Positions 62,705-64,000 of a DNA stretch of 64,000 bases are shown piece after piece. Source of the stretch: Gymnothorax reevesii (taxonomy: Eukaryota; Chordata; Actinopteri; Anguilliformes; Muraenidae). The notes under the pieces are model-generated. The model was given only the letters and a program-made list of their open reading frames with translations, searched no databases and had not been told where the DNA came from. The stretch spans positions 79,178,620 through 79,242,619 of the forward strand of contig CM056583.1 of assembly GCA_029721435.1 (NCBI GenBank), given 5' to 3'. Position 1 is the stretch's first letter. The number at the start of each line of letters is the position of its first letter. The position numbers were made by a program, and so were the translations under genes.

Positions 62705-64000
62705 AAACGGAAAGACTATGTACGCCAGGCGTATAGTGGTCCCTGGAGTAGGGGAAATACTGTATTAGGTGGATGGGAAGAAAGTGGTCTTACTCTCTGG
62801 TGTGTTTCGATGGCTTTTTGGCTGATAGGCCGTTATACTGTGCATTGATAGAAAAAGAAGTGGATATACGCTATTTCCCTCCACTACACCATTGATACAG
62901 GCTGGCAGGTGATGATATATTTGTTTAAAGAAATGGGCTTCTTGGATGAGGAAAGGTAAGCAATTTGGCGGAAATTACATCACACCAGTTCCTCTAAGAA
63001 CCAAAAATTGGCAAAGTTGGCTACATTTAGACTGTACAGTGAACTATCGTGTTTACAGATGGGAACAACATGTGAGACCTCATTTCCAGCAATCAACCAT
63101 GTAATAAATAGGATGAGTACAACGATGGGCCAAAAAAATTCCCAACGCATTGAGGTATATAAACTAACCCATAAACTCTGAGAGCATCTTCAACACATAT
63201 TCAGGCCCAAGCATTAGGTAAGACGTCGCAATTATTATTTATTGTCTCCACCTGCTGTCTCTGGATAACAAATCTGCCCTATCTGCTCGCAGCGGAGTCG
63301 CTTTTCTAATTATCAATATAACATGATTTGCCTCAAATTGGATTGGGCAGGGTGTCAGTATAGTGCTTTAAGTAGCATGACGCATAATGTGAAGATCTTT
63401 TGCATGGAATTTATGGATTAAAGTGACAGGGAGTCGATTGTAAATATTTTTCAAGGGAAAAAAACTTGAATTTATGAGGGTGGACACCCCTCCCCCCTTA
63501 GATTTCATAGCCTTACCTAGCAGTTCATTCACCCTCCCATTACATCACTTATATACTGTGTGTGGACACACACACACACACAAACACACGTGCGGGCACG
63601 CGGACAAACAAAAAACTGATATCTGTGATTTTTAGAATTACTTTGACTTGTATTTTATTACAGACAGTACAAAAACATTGATTGATTGATATGTTTATTT
63701 TTGTGTCCAACAGCACAGAGTGCCCAGCGCACATGGGCTTATTAGACACAATAACAAAAATATATACATACAGATGCAGATGTACAAGATAGCTGCATGG
63801 TGACTTAATACGCTGGATGCAACATGTGTTGTCTCACTAACCAGGTCTTCTCAATGTACCTTGCGAGGGCAAATACTGTACATCCAACTAAGGATTTCCC
63901 CTTCCTGTTTCCAAAATAAATTAGAAAAAAAAAAACTATTCCTCCGTTCATCATACACGGACAGTAGAAAATAAAATGAAACTCATCTTCAACAACATGT
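62705..64000. other. Upstream intergenic sequence
   Basis: No gene is recognised. It contains a CA repeat (63565-63590), a unique AT-rich block at about 63230-63480, and possible old repeat sequence after about 63680. Confidence 0.5.
63565..63590. repeat. (CA)n microsatellite
   Basis: A short CA run. Confidence 0.85.

Overview
The window is vertebrate nuclear DNA, most likely from a teleost fish. It holds one protein-coding gene: pik3r1, on the minus strand, which encodes the p85-alpha regulatory subunit of class IA phosphoinositide 3-kinase. I rebuilt 15 coding exons from recognisable protein sequence, splice signals and codon phase. They sum to 2181 nt (726 residues plus stop) with every intron phase consistent. 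The fish assignment rests on gene sequence close to but distinct from mammals, and on Tc1, Harbinger and fold-back elements typical of fish genomes.

Layout, left to right: 1-4300 is intergenic with a decayed Tc1-like transposon (about 1216-2416). 4310-7627 is the probable 3'UTR of pik3r1, with a poly(A) signal near 4334. 7628-11027 carries the last nine coding exons: second proline-rich stretch, N-terminal SH2, inter-SH2 coiled coil, C-terminal SH2. 12693-12798 is the alternative first exon of the short p55-alpha isoform. 18494-21151 holds five exons for the BH (RhoGAP-like) domain. 34499-35201 holds the SH3 exon and its 5' leader, which contains four short upstream ORFs. A probable non-coding first exon and CpG-rich promoter lie at about 36750-37060. 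The remaining 27 kb upstream has no recognisable gene and resembles a gene desert, with Tc1 relics, a Harbinger element, an L2/CR1-like LINE 3' end, several fold-back elements, and a few unique AT-rich blocks that could be regulatory.

The p85 and p55 transcripts share the last nine coding exons. Both therefore carry the two phosphotyrosine-binding SH2 domains and the p110-binding coiled coil; only p85 has the SH3 and BH modules. A CpG-rich block between the p55 exon and the first shared exon contains a phase-compatible mini-ORF that could be a p50-alpha-type first exon. This is inference.

I found no undescribed multi-gene system. The observations most worth checking are the p50-like candidate exon, a GC-AG intron in the shared part of the gene, the upstream ORF series, an intronic CpG island that may be another promoter, and the nested inverted-repeat structures at 49-51 kb.
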